Origin: Amphiura filiformis
Lineage: Eukaryota > Echinodermata > Ophiuroidea > Amphilepidida > Amphiuridae
Direction of reading: 5' to 3'
Assembly (NCBI RefSeq): GCF_039555335.1
Contig: NC_092642.1
Coordinates: forward strand, 23,045,262 to 23,109,261
Length of the DNA: 64,000 bases
Shown here piece after piece: positions 1-54,085 of this stretch. Below the pieces are notes generated by a model. It was given only the letters and a program-made list of their open reading frames with translations, ran no database searches and was not told the origin of the DNA. The first letter of the stretch is position 1; every line of letters starts with the position of its first letter. The position numbers and the translations under genes are program-made.

Positions 1-721
1 ATTGCATTTTGGAATTCACTGTTAATGGAGCCCATGTAAACAATTAACCTTTTACCTAGATCAGGTTAACAACAAATCATGAATCGGCAATACATGTACG
101 AATGACACATGACAAAATTGATATAAAGAATTGTACACTGTATAAGTCCTGAATCTTATGTCAAAGAAGTGATTTGGTTGGATGAACACTAATTCAACAT
201 ATAATATCACCAGCTACGAACATAAAAAAAAGCCAGGCTGAATTATTCAAAAAAAGAAATTACAATCCCACAAAGAAGTCAAAATGCATGTCTGACAAAT
301 AAAGGTCATGTGGGTGATTGATCTTTTCATCATCATTTATGCATGGTAACAGAATTCTGAACATTGCAAAAATCATGAAAAATAGTGAAATCATGAAAAG
401 AAAATTTCTGACCATGTTGGACCAATTAAAACCAAACATACCAGAAAATAGAACTACTATATTAACCCCCTACTTTTTTCTTCAACCAAAATGCTGAAAT
501 TTGAACCATGATCCTGTTTGGTTTATTGTATACACTCTATTGTATATGTACATTGCAGGAATGGTTGAGCTGGACACTAAAATGAGATACCAAATGGCAG
601 AACATTCAACTTGTTTCTTTATGGCATCTTTGTCAGTTTGATAACTTGAATGCACATTGCATAGGTTTGTACATGTAGTCGTCCACAGAAGGGGTTAAGG
701 GTGTGAGTGAGTCACACTTTT
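1..721. other. LIN54 intron, left edge
   Basis: AT-rich sequence on the downstream side of the LIN54 donor. I see no exon, RNA gene or recognisable element here. Confidence 0.5.
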
Positions 722-1078
722 TCAAAGTTTTTTTTCGGTTTTGTAGTGTCTCTGGACCTAGACCTAAATGCTAGGATCATGGTTGACCTAAAAAAAAAAT
801 TTAAAAAAAATTGAATTTTGCACATTGTTTTGTGTTTTTAATATGAAAATTGATACATAGTGTTTATGTCATACTCTATTAATGATATCAAAATGCATTG
901 AATTTGAATGCATTTTGATATCATTAATAGAGTATGACATGAAAACTATGTATCAATTTTCAGATTAAAACACAAAACAATGTGCAAAATTAATTTTTTT
1001 AAATTCTTTTTTAGGTCAACCATGATCCTAGCATTTAGGTCTAGGTCCAGGGACACTACAAAACCGAAAAACCCTTTT
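722..1078. repeat. Foldback element, near-perfect 175-bp inverted repeat
   Basis: Two arms of about 175 bp (about 725-899 and 904-1078) are reverse complements with only scattered differences; both carry GACCTAGACCTAAATGCTAG or its complement. There is almost no spacer; the centre is around AATGCATTGAATTTGAATGCATT. It lies in the LIN54 intron. This is a MITE-like foldback without coding capacity. Confidence 0.85.
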
Positions 1079-1363
1079 TTGCAATTTCGGTGCCCGGTTA
1101 CCCGCCCGAAAAATCGCTTGGTACCGGGCACAAAATTACCGAAAATCAGACCCTAGAAGGGGTACAAATTTGTGTGTGATATATCAAAATTAAATCTGAA
1201 GGGTTGAGATTTTGAACATGGCAGGTGCAGATCTGAATTTGTTTTGTCTCCAATGAGTGGTTCAAGCTCCATTTTTTGTTGTTTTTAATTTCCCACTATA
1301 ACAGGAAAACCTCACCATTCAAAATTGTACACTGAAAATAATAACAATTTGAGTGTTACTTAC

Positions 1364-2159
1364 ATTAGATGCCGACACCATTTGTATGGTTCTTGTTCCT
1401 CCCGAGGTACTTGATACCAGAATACTCTTGGGAGAACTTCCTGCAACACTCATCATGAGCTGCTGCGGAGCTGGAGCAATCTTCTTTGGTGTCGTTGACC
1501 CAACAGCCTTCATAGTAACCATCTTGGTTGGGCTCTTCAAAGGAGCAATGGGTAGTTTGTTTGTTTTACTCGGAGCGGAAGCAATGACAACATTCTTTCC
1601 CGGCAATCCTGCACCGGAACTGACAGTCACAAATTTGAGAGGCGAGCCTGATGCCGAGACCAGCTGCCTCCCATCTGCAGTCCTTATCACAGCCGGTGTC
1701 CCTTGTGTTGATGTAGCAGTCAAGATTGTGGCTGCTGATGAGATGGGTTGTTTTGTGACAGGATTACGGGTTATTATTACTTTGGTTACCACCTGTCCCT
1801 GGCTGGAAGGTAACGCTTCTTTTAGCCAGATTCTGGACAACTTTAGAAGCAGCCGCTCCTTGGGGTATAGTCACTATCTGGGTGGCCCCTGCAGGCATGT
1901 TGGCACTGGAAGCAATTGTCCTAAGTGTGTTCCCTTGTTGTGAGGGTATCAGCAAAGTATTTGGGGCACTTAATGAATTCACAGCCATCACTGTGTTGTT
2001 GGAATTGGCGTTATTAGCCATACTGGATTTGACGGTGGGGTGTGTAAGAACCACTCCGCTTGTGGTGTTAGCTGCTGTTCCAGAGGCAATCAGGTGGTCA
2101 AGTTCTGCTTGGATGCCAGCCGTGATATCAGTCTCCTGGTTGTTTTCACTGTTAGCCAT
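1364..2159 (-). CDS. LIN54: LIN54 large N-terminal exon (frame-broken, gene continues off left edge)
   Basis: LIN54 is the DNA-binding subunit of the MuvB core (DREAM and MMB complexes), which binds CHR promoter elements of cell-cycle genes in the nucleus; its two CXC domains would lie in exons beyond the left edge. What is visible is a low-complexity Ser/Thr/Ala/Val-rich stretch. It starts at ATG 2159 (MANSENNQETDITAGIQAEL...) and ends at a strong donor (AAT|GTAAGT, intron from 1363) in phase 0. The best family match is APLKSPTKMV, against SPLKSPNKAV in human LIN54, and GQVVTKVIITRNP against GPVITKLIFAKP. The head-to-head position with COPS4, as in human, supports the call. The frame opened at 2159 runs to a stop at 1764, while the LIN54-like frame that follows is one base out, so one extra base lies near 1785-1815. 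The start is not certain: the frame is open upstream and a possible acceptor lies near 2186. Confidence 0.78.
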
Positions 2160-2548
2160 AGCTGATTGGTGGAGATGGTGGCTTCCTTGACAAAACAGAA
2201 ATCTTAAGGCTTGGTCTAAACTTACTAAGTAGCACCTGTTGAATGTGATATCATGCCTAGCCTGTTCAAAGAAATAATTACAATCAAGATTAAAATTCTT
2301 GTACCTTCACTGTCCAAAAAAAAGAGGTTTGTCTCCCAAGCCTGTGCGGCATGTACGCATAAGTATCTTATAATTACAATATTCACACAGATGGGTCAAA
2401 GTAGTTTATCCGCAGCCAATTTGGTTCCGCTCCCTCCACACAAACAGGCGGATGGATCGGAACCAAACTGGTTCAATTCCTGCCATAAAGTCTATATCTA
2501 TCATCTTTTTTCTCCCTTCTTGCAAGTTTTGTAGACAAATGCAGTGGC

Positions 2549-2671
2549 CAGTGATCGATTTTCGTATATTTTTTTGTATAGCAAAAACTGCTACTCACTT
2601 TCAGATTTGAGTAGCAATTCCGAAATTGTGAGTAGCATTTTGCTATGCTATTCCAGGTAAATCGAACACTG
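2549..2671. mobile_element. Short hAT-like MITE
   Basis: Begins CAGTGATCGATTT and ends AAATCGAACACTG, matching the ends of the larger element at 7061-7924. Between them is an inverted repeat containing GCTACTCAC/GTGAGTAGC. No convincing 8-bp flanking duplication. Confidence 0.55.
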
Positions 2672-3720
2672 ATACCCATGGAAGGGTCACTGGGTTCAAA
2701 TTTATGTCCTGATTTGGCCTTTACATGTCACATTGAATCAGGGGGAACGCTAACCTGCGTTTCTGCGCGTACTGCACATATTTTTAAGTTTGAGCGCATT
2801 TATTCATTTTTGCATACCAGTTCAGAGGTTTTCATGCACACAGAAAAATGAAAACATGTGAAAGAAAATAAAAGCTTTGATCTCCAATATTTACGGCCCG
2901 TCCAGAAATTATGTACATGTAACATAAAATGCAATGTAACATAAATGTTCAAGTGAAGTCGCCGTAGCATTGTAACATAAATTAAAAATAGAAATAAAAT
3001 ACACACCGCCGGCGTATTTACACAGATTACGATAAAATTTGCATATTTGCATAATTAATGAGCTAATTTGCATAAATGCTAATTAATTATGCAAATATGC
3101 AAATTAGGGGGCGGCTAGTCAATATAATACATTAGAACATTATAGAAACACTTTGACCAAGTTTCAGGGCAAAATTATGCAAAATAAAAGTACCCTGAAC
3201 ATTTATGCATGGATTTTTAGCAAAATATTGGCAAAAATTATATGTTAATGAGCTGCTCCAGTCATTTTAGCTCATTAACTTTATTGATTATTGATAAAAA
3301 CAATAAGATACAAAGAAAATATAAATTGATATATTTTGAAAACCGAATGTCCGATTGACTCCAAACAAAAGGCATATTGATCAGTGTACTTTGCTCTACT
3401 CAATTAATCTGTTAAAAACATGTTTAGAGCACTTTTATAATGCCTCCATAACCACCTTAACTACCACACATGGTAACACGTCATGGAAAAAATCGGACAT
3501 TTGCATATCACGGAAGGGCTTCCGGGGAGGATATTGTGCTGGTCTTAATTTTTGTTCCAGCTTTATAATAATTTTATGATACCTTCTGATATTTTTCTTG
3601 GCCTATTGAGCTCATTTTTGGCCATTGCATTTCTTTTTCGATGCTCTTTACAGTGATACCAAATTTATTGAGGGATTTATAAAAAATTCAAAAATCCACC
3701 AGACTCCTCCCTACATCATG
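2672..3720. other. Intergenic; octamer-rich palindrome and one dispersed repeat
   Basis: No gene seen. At 3036-3105 there is an inverted repeat (AATTTGCATATTTGCATAAT and its complement) that repeats the octamer ATTTGCAT/ATGCAAAT several times. At about 3476-3550 lies a segment (CACGTCATGGAAAA, ATCGGACATTTGCATAT, CTTCCGGGGAGG) that recurs at about 12670-12740. Confidence 0.6.
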
Positions 3721-3722
3721 TG

Positions 3723-4737
3723 CAGGCATGTGATTAGGGAATTCTCAGAATGGAGGAAACTTGCGAAGCGGAACGAGTGTAGCGAGTGAAGCTCTCACCC
3801 CTCACGGCCAGGGGTCCAGGGCTTCTACACTGTAAAAACCCTATTGAGGCCCTCTCAGGAGAGCAATTTTACAGGAAAAAAAGACACATAAATGAAGACA
3901 AAATGTTTAATTTGAATGAAAAAATACCACTTTTTAGTACAATGTGAGTGAAAAATACTTAACCTCACTTATTACTTATTACAGAGGGTTTCTAGATGGT
4001 CCGTAAAAAGCAATTCTTCCCTTGGATCCATAAGATATCATGTCCCCCCCCCAGTGAGCAATATAGCTTTACCGGCGACAGCAATTTTTTTGATACCATT
4101 TTCCTCCACCGTACAGCTCAATTCGCGACCATCTTTAACATGTATTACTTTCACTTCGTGATCCAGCCAGCTCCAGCGAACTTGTTTTTAGATCTTTATC
4201 AACTACGCCGACGTTAAGCGTCATTTTTCTGAAGCGTTTTCATCTTGATTTTGGTTCGATACCGATAAACAAATCCTGTCGATCACGCAATATCAGTTGT
4301 CAAAATTAAAGATGGCGAACAATGTTGACCGAATGCAAGCTTATCAGTGATTGGTTTATATCGGCAAGTGACGTCAAAATGGACCAATCATAGAAATCGT
4401 TAGTAAAATTACAATAGCGTTTTTTGGGCGACTTTTAAAATAGTAATTCATGAATCGGCAGTTTTTTCATTCATGTTCGCAGGAAAAACACATTGGGCAA
4501 ATTTTTGTGTGTTTTTTTCAGCAGGTATTTGCCTTACGACTTGGCAACCACGGCGCACACGGCCGAAACAAGAAGTTCGTTAAAAAAGAGCGAGATGCTC
4601 TTTGCCAATGTTCAGGAGCTTAGAGGGGGCCCTACCCCCCCCCCCAATGTCTCAACCGATTTACATTGATCTCAGGGGGTCGGATTTTGTCTCAAATCCA
4701 CGGATTTCCGCGAATCCGTGGAAAAATCACATGCCTG
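3723..4737. mobile_element. Non-autonomous hAT-like DNA element
   Basis: Ends are CAGGCATGTGATT (3723-3735) and AATCACATGCCTG (4725-4737), a perfect 13-bp terminal inverted repeat. Flanks CATGTG and CAAGTG are a possible imperfect target duplication. No transposase frame is visible. A shorter element with CAGGCATG ends sits at 60019-60198. Confidence 0.6.
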
Positions 4738-4771
4738 CAAGTGACCAATCATCGTTCATCACTGCACTGAA

Positions 4772-5216
4772 GGCGAGATGGCCGAGTGGTTAAGGCGTTG
4801 CGCTGCCGACCGGGAGATACGATCGACGAGGGTTTGAGCCTTGGCTTGCCTTAGGTGAAAATTCTCTTCCCTCCCAAAAAGTTCCTACAAATGGTCGGGA
4901 ATCCTTCAATTAAGTTCAGTAATTTAATTTCAGAATTTAATTGACAAATTTTCTCTCGCCCCCATACACTGCTTAGCACGTGCAGATATAGGTAGTGTAT
5001 GTGCTTCGTCCGTGATTCGGAAGTCACGTAAAGCCGTTGGTCCCGTGTTCAGGAGGATTCATCCCTGCGCACGTTAAAGTGTCAGAGCCATCCCCGGTTC
5101 TGATATCTGCACTCAATCCTAGGTTTCAGGGTAAGTTGGCGAGAGTACGACTGGTTACACTTACAGTTGAAGCTGCCGACTCAATACACATGATACAATG
5201 AAATGAAAATGAAATG
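4772..5216 (+). repeat. tRNA-derived SINE
   Basis: The head resembles a Ser/Leu-type tRNA: A box TGGCCGAGTGG at 4779-4789 and a degraded B box GGGTTTGAGCC at 4830-4840. It cannot fold as a tRNA because the sequence after the B box does not close an acceptor stem. The body continues for about 370 bp with a GC-richer block (AAGTCACGTAAAGCCGTTGG near 5021, GCGCACGTTAAAGT near 5067) and ends in an A-rich simple tail (ATGAAATGAAAATGAAATG). Transcription would be by RNA polymerase III if active. Confidence 0.75.
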
Positions 5217-5250
5217 CAGACTGAGTGACACTCTGTATCCGAAGATACTA

Positions 5251-8095
5251 GAGAGCTTGCGGAATGAAGTTACTGGAACTTTAACGGCAACTTCAAAAAT
5301 ATTGATTCGATTTCTTGCTCAACTTCACTTCAACGCTTGAACGTCAGATTGGTTTCTGTACCAACAGCGTCTTGTTGTTTAAACTAGGGGAAGTGTATCA
5401 ATGGGTGATCAAAAGAAGGGTATGTAAAAGCGACTGCATCAAATTTCTCCCTTTTGTTTGCTGAAGTGGTTTGTTGGTAACACTTATTACAATAGGCGCT
5501 TAGTTTGAATAAACATGGATTACATCTCTTGGCGATGACCAATGCAATGGGAATTAGGCCTATGTTATGAGCTATACGCTAATATTATACTTCTAAACAT
5601 GTTTCAATTAAATATTCTTGTGATATGCCTATTATTGTCCCGGATTATTATAATAAAAGCTCAATTATTATTCCAGTAAACGTCAGCTTTGTCAATTTTA
5701 TATTTCCATCAGGACACAAGCCCATTTTATCTGTTTGCTCTCCCTAGCCCCCCCACCACCATCACCACCTCTCCATATCATCCCTCCCTCCATCTATTCA
5801 TCTATCCTCACTTTCCCACTCCCCAGTGGCGTTGCCAGGTGTTTTCTTTTAGGAGGGCAAGGACTCCTCTTTGCATTCTGATCGAATTAAATATATCTCC
5901 CCGAATGATCCTCATTTTGTTCTTTAAAAACTCCCAGAATTTTGAATTTCAACCAACATATTTCTGGATGCTCCTTTTCTGACATTCTTATTTTTTGTAA
6001 CAAATAGGCCTCCTCTTTTAATAATGAATAATTTGGTTGACATACAATACCCATAGGCCTATGCGTATAATAGCGTGGCACATGTTAGACCAGCTTTCTG
6101 CTGAATTGGGGTACATAATGTAGGCCTAAATGAATAAAATAATAATTAAATAGAAAAAATACCTGAACAGTACAAACATATTTGGTTAAATATAGAGGTG
6201 TAATTATAAGACACGCAACGTTGTAAAAAAATGTTCACAGTAGCTGCAATTCGCAGAAGTTCACTACACTGCTGGGTCGCGTAAAATCAGTCCATTTTAC
6301 TGGAACTTAATCCCCTTGGCGTTGAAGTCAAGCCAAAAACTTGGTTCCGCAAGCTGATTTGGTGTACGTCATGAGCACACACAAATGTATATATCAAGTG
6401 TGACGTTTGGAACAAAATTTATTTTGATCTAATTCAATCAGTAATTTTTAGCATCATGTGGCATGTTTTTTACCCAAACCAAATTAGATTTCCAATAATT
6501 GGTCTATAGACAATACATATAAGTGGTAATTATGTAGTCTATGATAGACATGTCCACATTGCTTATTATAGAGGGCGACATTCAATCCAAAAAGTTGTGT
6601 CCACAGTAGCTCACAGTCAATGGCTTAACTGTGTAATCCCCATAGGGAGATACAAAAATTTGAAATTTGGACACCAGAAACTTGACGACGCAGTCTAAAA
6701 AGTGCTGGTACTTTATCCTTGATACTGAAGTCAGCATGCAGTGAAAGTTAGATTTCATAAAATAAAATCGCCTTTGTGTAAAATGGATCATCGTGGTAAA
6801 AAATGGTGCATTAAATGCTTTTTTGTACAGTAAGTCAGTGTAAGGCATTGTCAACGATGGGCGCAGAAAAGTGCAGTTTTTTAAAAACAGATATTTGCCC
6901 ATAACTTCGCTAATTTTAGACCTACAGACATGGTTGACCCCTCATTTTTTAAGTTAAATGATCACCTTTTTAAACAAAATAATTTCAATGTGAAATATCC
7001 TACTTGAAAATTTTGTGAACATGCCTATCTATGAGGAAATATGCAAACCATTGTTTTAATCAGTGTTCGATTTACCACCTGCATACCTGCACCAGTGCAT
7101 GTAACATTTCCTCTGTGCATGCAGCTTTTCACTACCTGCCTGCACGCGTGCATGTATGATTTTAGCGCTAGCGATATGACAAGGCAATATACAAAAGTAA
7201 ACAAGCAGTCAGTCCGATTAGGAAAAACCCAATCTATTTTTAGCGCAACATCCTGACTTCATTAGAAGGCCTGGAGGGGCTGGCGCAAATCACGCAATTG
7301 ACAATTCCCGATACCCCTATCACGTGAGAACTGTCACTTTTTTTCATTGACTTCCCTAGTCTCCTACACAGCCAGTTTGCGTCGGTCTGATACTTGTCGA
7401 TCCTAACGAACATTCGAGATAGCCACATACAGTCTGGTCCGAGACTATGACTTCCCTTAGAGGGCTAGCGTAATGTGACGTCATCCACCAATTCCCGATA
7501 CCCTCGCACATGTAGAAGCAGTCATTTTCATTTCATTGAAAAAAAAAGAACCGGAATTTAAACCGTGGGAAATATTTGTCTACGTACGAAAAATAATCAT
7601 AATAATGTCCAGCAAAAAAGGAAATAGCTCAAAAAACACTTGCATCATTCTGGAAATCGTGCACCTCGTCGGCGACTAGTTCTAGAACAGATGGAGCCAC
7701 AGCATCCAGTGTTTTGGCTAAGAAATCGGCGAGTGATCGGCATAAAAATGACAATGACAGTGGAGCTGGGAATATTATTACAAGCTTAACTAACAATGAT
7801 CGTGATTCAATGTGATTTTATGTTTGCTTTAATTTTGGTGCATGCACACTTTTTGCTGTGCATGTAGAAATTTTGGGCTACATGCACCAGTGCAGGTAGG
7901 AAAAAATTTGTAAATCGGACACTGGTTTTAATTATGACGTATTTTCATCATAATTTACGGCACACTATAGATTCTGGCGTTAACTTTAACTTCAAGCGGC
8001 TTTAATAGCTTTTAATGGCAGAGTGGTTTTGAATACATAATCCTCTATAATCCTCTAGACGTTAAAGTTAAAGTAACTTCATTTCGCAAGCTCTC
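5251..8095. mobile_element. 2.8-kb TIR element flanked by TA (mariner-like, no transposase seen)
   Basis: GAGAGCTTGCGGAATGAAGT begins at 5251 and its complement ends at 8095; the inverted repeat extends about 36 bp (to ACTTTAACG). Both ends are flanked by TA, the target duplication of Tc1/mariner-type elements. I find no transposase frame inside. The element hosts the nested hAT-like insertion at 7061-7924. Confidence 0.65.
7061..7924. mobile_element. Nested hAT-type non-autonomous element with 8-bp TSD
   Basis: Left end CAGTGTTCGATTTAC (7061) and right end GTAAATCGGACACTG (7924) are inverted repeats, and the flanks GTTTTAAT (7053-7060) and GTTTTAAT (7925-7932) are an exact 8-bp target-site duplication, the hallmark of hAT transposition. 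CATGCACCAGTGCAGGTA-like subterminal repeats occur at both ends. No transposase frame. Confidence 0.85.
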
Positions 8096-8869
8096 TACTG
8101 TTTATCAACATACCTTGGCCTTTAGCTTTATAACACAGTCACAGATTGGAATTTTCTATACCTGTGCCCTCTCTCCCACGTACTCGAATTCAGCTGACGC
8201 TGGTACAGCATTTAGACCTGGGCGCAACACTCATCATACTCGCAAAGTTTCTTTTACTCATCATACTCGCAAAGACAACTTAGACTTAGTTTCTTTTGCT
8301 TGTTTGTTGTGTACGCATGCCCTATTTTTGAGTTTGCTCATGCGGTATCTGTTATAGATCCCCCGCAACATGCCATGATTCTGCGGTATGGACATGATGA
8401 TGAATGATGATACCATGTCATGAATGATCCAGTAAATTCATTTTGTCCAAATAAATTTTTGGTGTAAATTTTTCAGCTGTAAACACATGAACATGTAATT
8501 CATAGAGTGGAAGAGTTTTAAGTAATTTCTAACTCTGCAACATACGGGGCAATGATAAACTATACTTTTCTCGCAGTTATAACCCGATAAACTGATATTT
8601 AGTTTCACATAATTTATGTACACATAAACACAGTATGGCCTATTCATGTATTGAAAACCCATTGCGTGGCATAAAACTATAGCGAAATGACTGAAAATGG
8701 GTCCAGATTTGGGGCGATTTTTTCAACTACTTGAGGACGAAATAAATTTTCATTTGGCAGACCGAGAGATCATAATTTATACTAAGTATATATATGCATA
8801 TATATCGGGGTATATATTCACAAAATATGAAAATCTCACCGTTTATTTTGGCTAGCACATCGGGCGTTT

Positions 8870-9133
8870 GTTCAAAATCACGCGCCCCACCATTGTCCGC
8901 TATCCCAAAATAGTCATCCAAAATGGTAGCACAATTAGCCTCAGCCAATATTAGTTTTTATCTGCAAAAAATTATATTATTAAAAGCCGTAATAAATCTT
9001 ATTTGATTCACACTTCACATAAAAAATCCTAAAATATTTTTGTATTATATATTTTATCAAGATTATCATCAAAATATGGTGATAAATTAGCATAAATTTT
9101 CGTGGATTTTATTTTACTACATCCTCGAGTGTC
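8870..9133 (+). promoter_or_regulatory. Probable COPS4 promoter / 5' UTR
   Basis: Sequence immediately upstream of the COPS4 start. It has a CCAAT box near 8945, a short GC-rich patch (ACGCGCCCCACC near 8880), and the start codon sits in GTCATGGCGGCC, which also fits the YY1 consensus AANATGGCGG. No TATA box is evident. Position by gene structure; TSS not determined. Confidence 0.4.
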
Positions 9134-51529
<42,396 letters not shown>

Positions 51530-53020
51530 ACAATGAATATATGATGAGAACTGATACAGTATCAGAGATAGAACTATTATCTTAGATGTTATGCTTGGAT
51601 TTGGATGATAAGGTCTTATCCTTATCACTATTCATTTCTGAATGCAAAGTCAGCATCATAATTATTCTTGTGCATTCTTTTGCTGATGTATCATGGGAGC
51701 CTTTGTAAATGGGAGCAAGTTCCTGATTGATTGATCAGGCCAAGAATTGTATCTGTTGTGCATATTGTGGAATAGCATATACTGTCCATGTTGGTATTCC
51801 TTTGTATTATTCTGTCAACGAGGGAGCTCTGTTACCGTTTTATTTTTTTTACACTGAAAGCCACCATGGTTGCTACTTGCATGCAGCAAATCACATAAAA
51901 CACTTCGCATGTTAGGGATGGATAAAGTAATCTGTTTTTCAGCATTATGTAAAAATCTCAACGATATCAGTAAACAGTCACTTTGTGTTGTGTATGCTGG
52001 TAACTATACAACTATTGGTGACCCGATTGACAGCCTCATCCACTACATTACCTCATCAAAATGCAGATTATGATATCAAGTGAAAGCTCATATTTTTCTC
52101 ATTAACATATTGAAATTAGGCATTCCAAATAGGTATATTTCCAAAGAAGTCATCAATAAACTGTTGAATCAGTCTTGACAATGTGGTATACCACATTGAG
52201 ACTAATTTGGCAGTCTTTTGATAATATCATCAGAAATATACCGATTTGGAACTACTAATTTCAATATGTTAATGAGAAAAACAGGATCTTTCATTTGATA
52301 TCTATTACATGATTATCATTAATAAAATACTGTCGACTACCAGTATAATGCTGTATACTTCTATGTAAGTAATTCCATAAGGAAAAGAAACATCTACGTG
52401 TTTTGTATGAATGCTTGATGGGACAACATTTTATGTTAGGAGCCCTATACGTAAGTTTTAAAGAATTCTATTTTCTAAATATATTGGGTCTCCTTCCTTT
52501 AATACTATTTGTTTGGGTGATAACTATCAATGGCTAAATAGGTGGAGTCCCCAAGCAACATGATTTTCATTATTTTGTGGTTCCACAACAAAAGATTATG
52601 CCTGACAGACATTGACACATTCAAGGTAAGCCAATGGAAAAAGACTATAATTGGTCCCTTCTAGAGGCATACTTTAGCTACTGCATACAAAAATGTAGTA
52701 ATAAGCAACTCAATTGATATAAAACTTCTAAAACTGGTTACTCCAGCAGAGTTGTCCCCAGGATGTGCCTGTGAATTAGCATCTTGGAACAACAGAAGTG
52801 AAAGTTTGTTTCATAATTGCACCAACCCCAACACTTTGAATCCCCAAAATAGAATCACTGTGTGCAAAAGTGGCTGATTTACATGTAAAGTGTCACAGTA
52901 GCAGATTGTGTAAACTTTGAAAAATATTTGTTTATTATATTAAATAGTGTATATTATGTTAAAACATTTGCTTAGCTGTAAGCAATTTATGATATTAAAT
53001 AAAAACTTTGCTATAAAACA
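51530..53020 (+). other. COPS4 3' UTR and likely polyadenylation site
   Basis: No further coding. A polyadenylation hexamer AATAAA lies at 52998-53003, followed by a G/T-rich stretch (GTGTGGATGGTGCAAGTTTG near 53022), so the 3' UTR may be about 1.5 kb. A foldback element (52071-52302) lies inside it. Inference from signals only. Confidence 0.4.
52071..52302. repeat. Foldback element in COPS4 3' UTR
   Basis: Left TGATATCAAGTGAAAGCTCA and inner TTAACATATTGAAATTAG pair with the right end CTAATTTCAATATGTTAATG and CATTTGATATC; centre CAATGTGGTATACCACATTG is a perfect palindrome. If transcribed it would form a long hairpin. Confidence 0.85.
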
Positions 53021-53599
53021 AAGTGTGGATGGTGCAAGTTTGTCTTTATACCTAATTAAGGGTGTTTTCTCGCAACAATATGTTCATGCTTTGTGAAGTA
53101 ATGGCGACAAAACATATCCATCAAGATATTTAGTGAAATAGTGTTTTAACTGGAACACCCAAATGTAACTTCATTTTATGAAGTCTCAAAAATATTCAGG
53201 TCATGTCAAGTGAACCCAATTATGAATTTGTAGGAGCTATTATATACTTCAAAATATATTCTTGTTCATTTATTGGTTAAAAGTGAATCACGTCACCAAA
53301 AATAGTTCTACCATCAGTACCCCCATCTGTAAATAGTACCAATAAGCCTGAAATAGTCTTTTCAATATCCCGGATGAGCCCTAAATAGTACTTTTGACAA
53401 TATCTTCTGTGTGTGCGCATCTGATGCGACGGAACAGTTCACACATGCGTAACTGCCATTTCATGATTTCTTGCTGCTGTAATTGGTTAGCTTGATTTAG
53501 CCTGTTCAATGTTTTGAAGGGTAAAATATAGGTTTTGCTCAAATTGGTTATGCTTTTCACTCAGAAGCTGTAGAGTACAAATGCTGAATAATTTTCTTT

Positions 53600-53830
53600 T
53601 AACCAGTTAATCCAAGGTCATCCGAGGTCAAATCGCCATAGATTGTCGCAGGTTCATGAAATTTTGTGGGGACAACCACTGAAACGAGGCAAAAATGTCA
53701 AGATCATTTTGGGGTCATCTGGGGTCAAATCGCCATAGACTGCTGCAGGTTCATGAAATTTGGTGGGAACGGCCACCGAAGTGAGGCAAATAATGTGAAG
53801 GTCATTTTGGGGTCAAGTGAAATTGCACCG
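53600..53830. repeat. Diverged half-site repeats
   Basis: Two to three units with GGTCATCCGAGGTCAAATCG and CATAGATTGTCGCAGGTTCATG. A relative of the arrays at 35, 45 and 56 kb. Confidence 0.7.
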
Positions 53831-54085
53831 GTTAAGTATTCTAGTTAAGTATACAAAACAAATTTATACTGCCTTTATGGAAGATTCTGGTTAAACTATC
53901 ATGGTCCCTTGTTGAGATCACCCCTCGGGAAAATAGCATTATTGATCTCACCATCGGGCCCATAGTTTTGACCAAAACCTCTCATGGCAGTATTATATTT
54001 GTATAATATCTTGATAGCATCTGGCTGATACTAGGGACACAACCAGGAGCAACAATTTCCATTGTAACAACAGCCAGGCTCTTAA

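Noticed and set aside
1353-1943. Long open frame on the plus strand opposite LIN54
   Set aside because: It is the antisense shadow of the LIN54 exon; the minus-strand frames match LIN54 and carry a donor site.
4772-4860. tRNA gene
   Set aside because: The A box is good but the B box is degraded and the 3' acceptor strand is missing; the sequence continues as a SINE.
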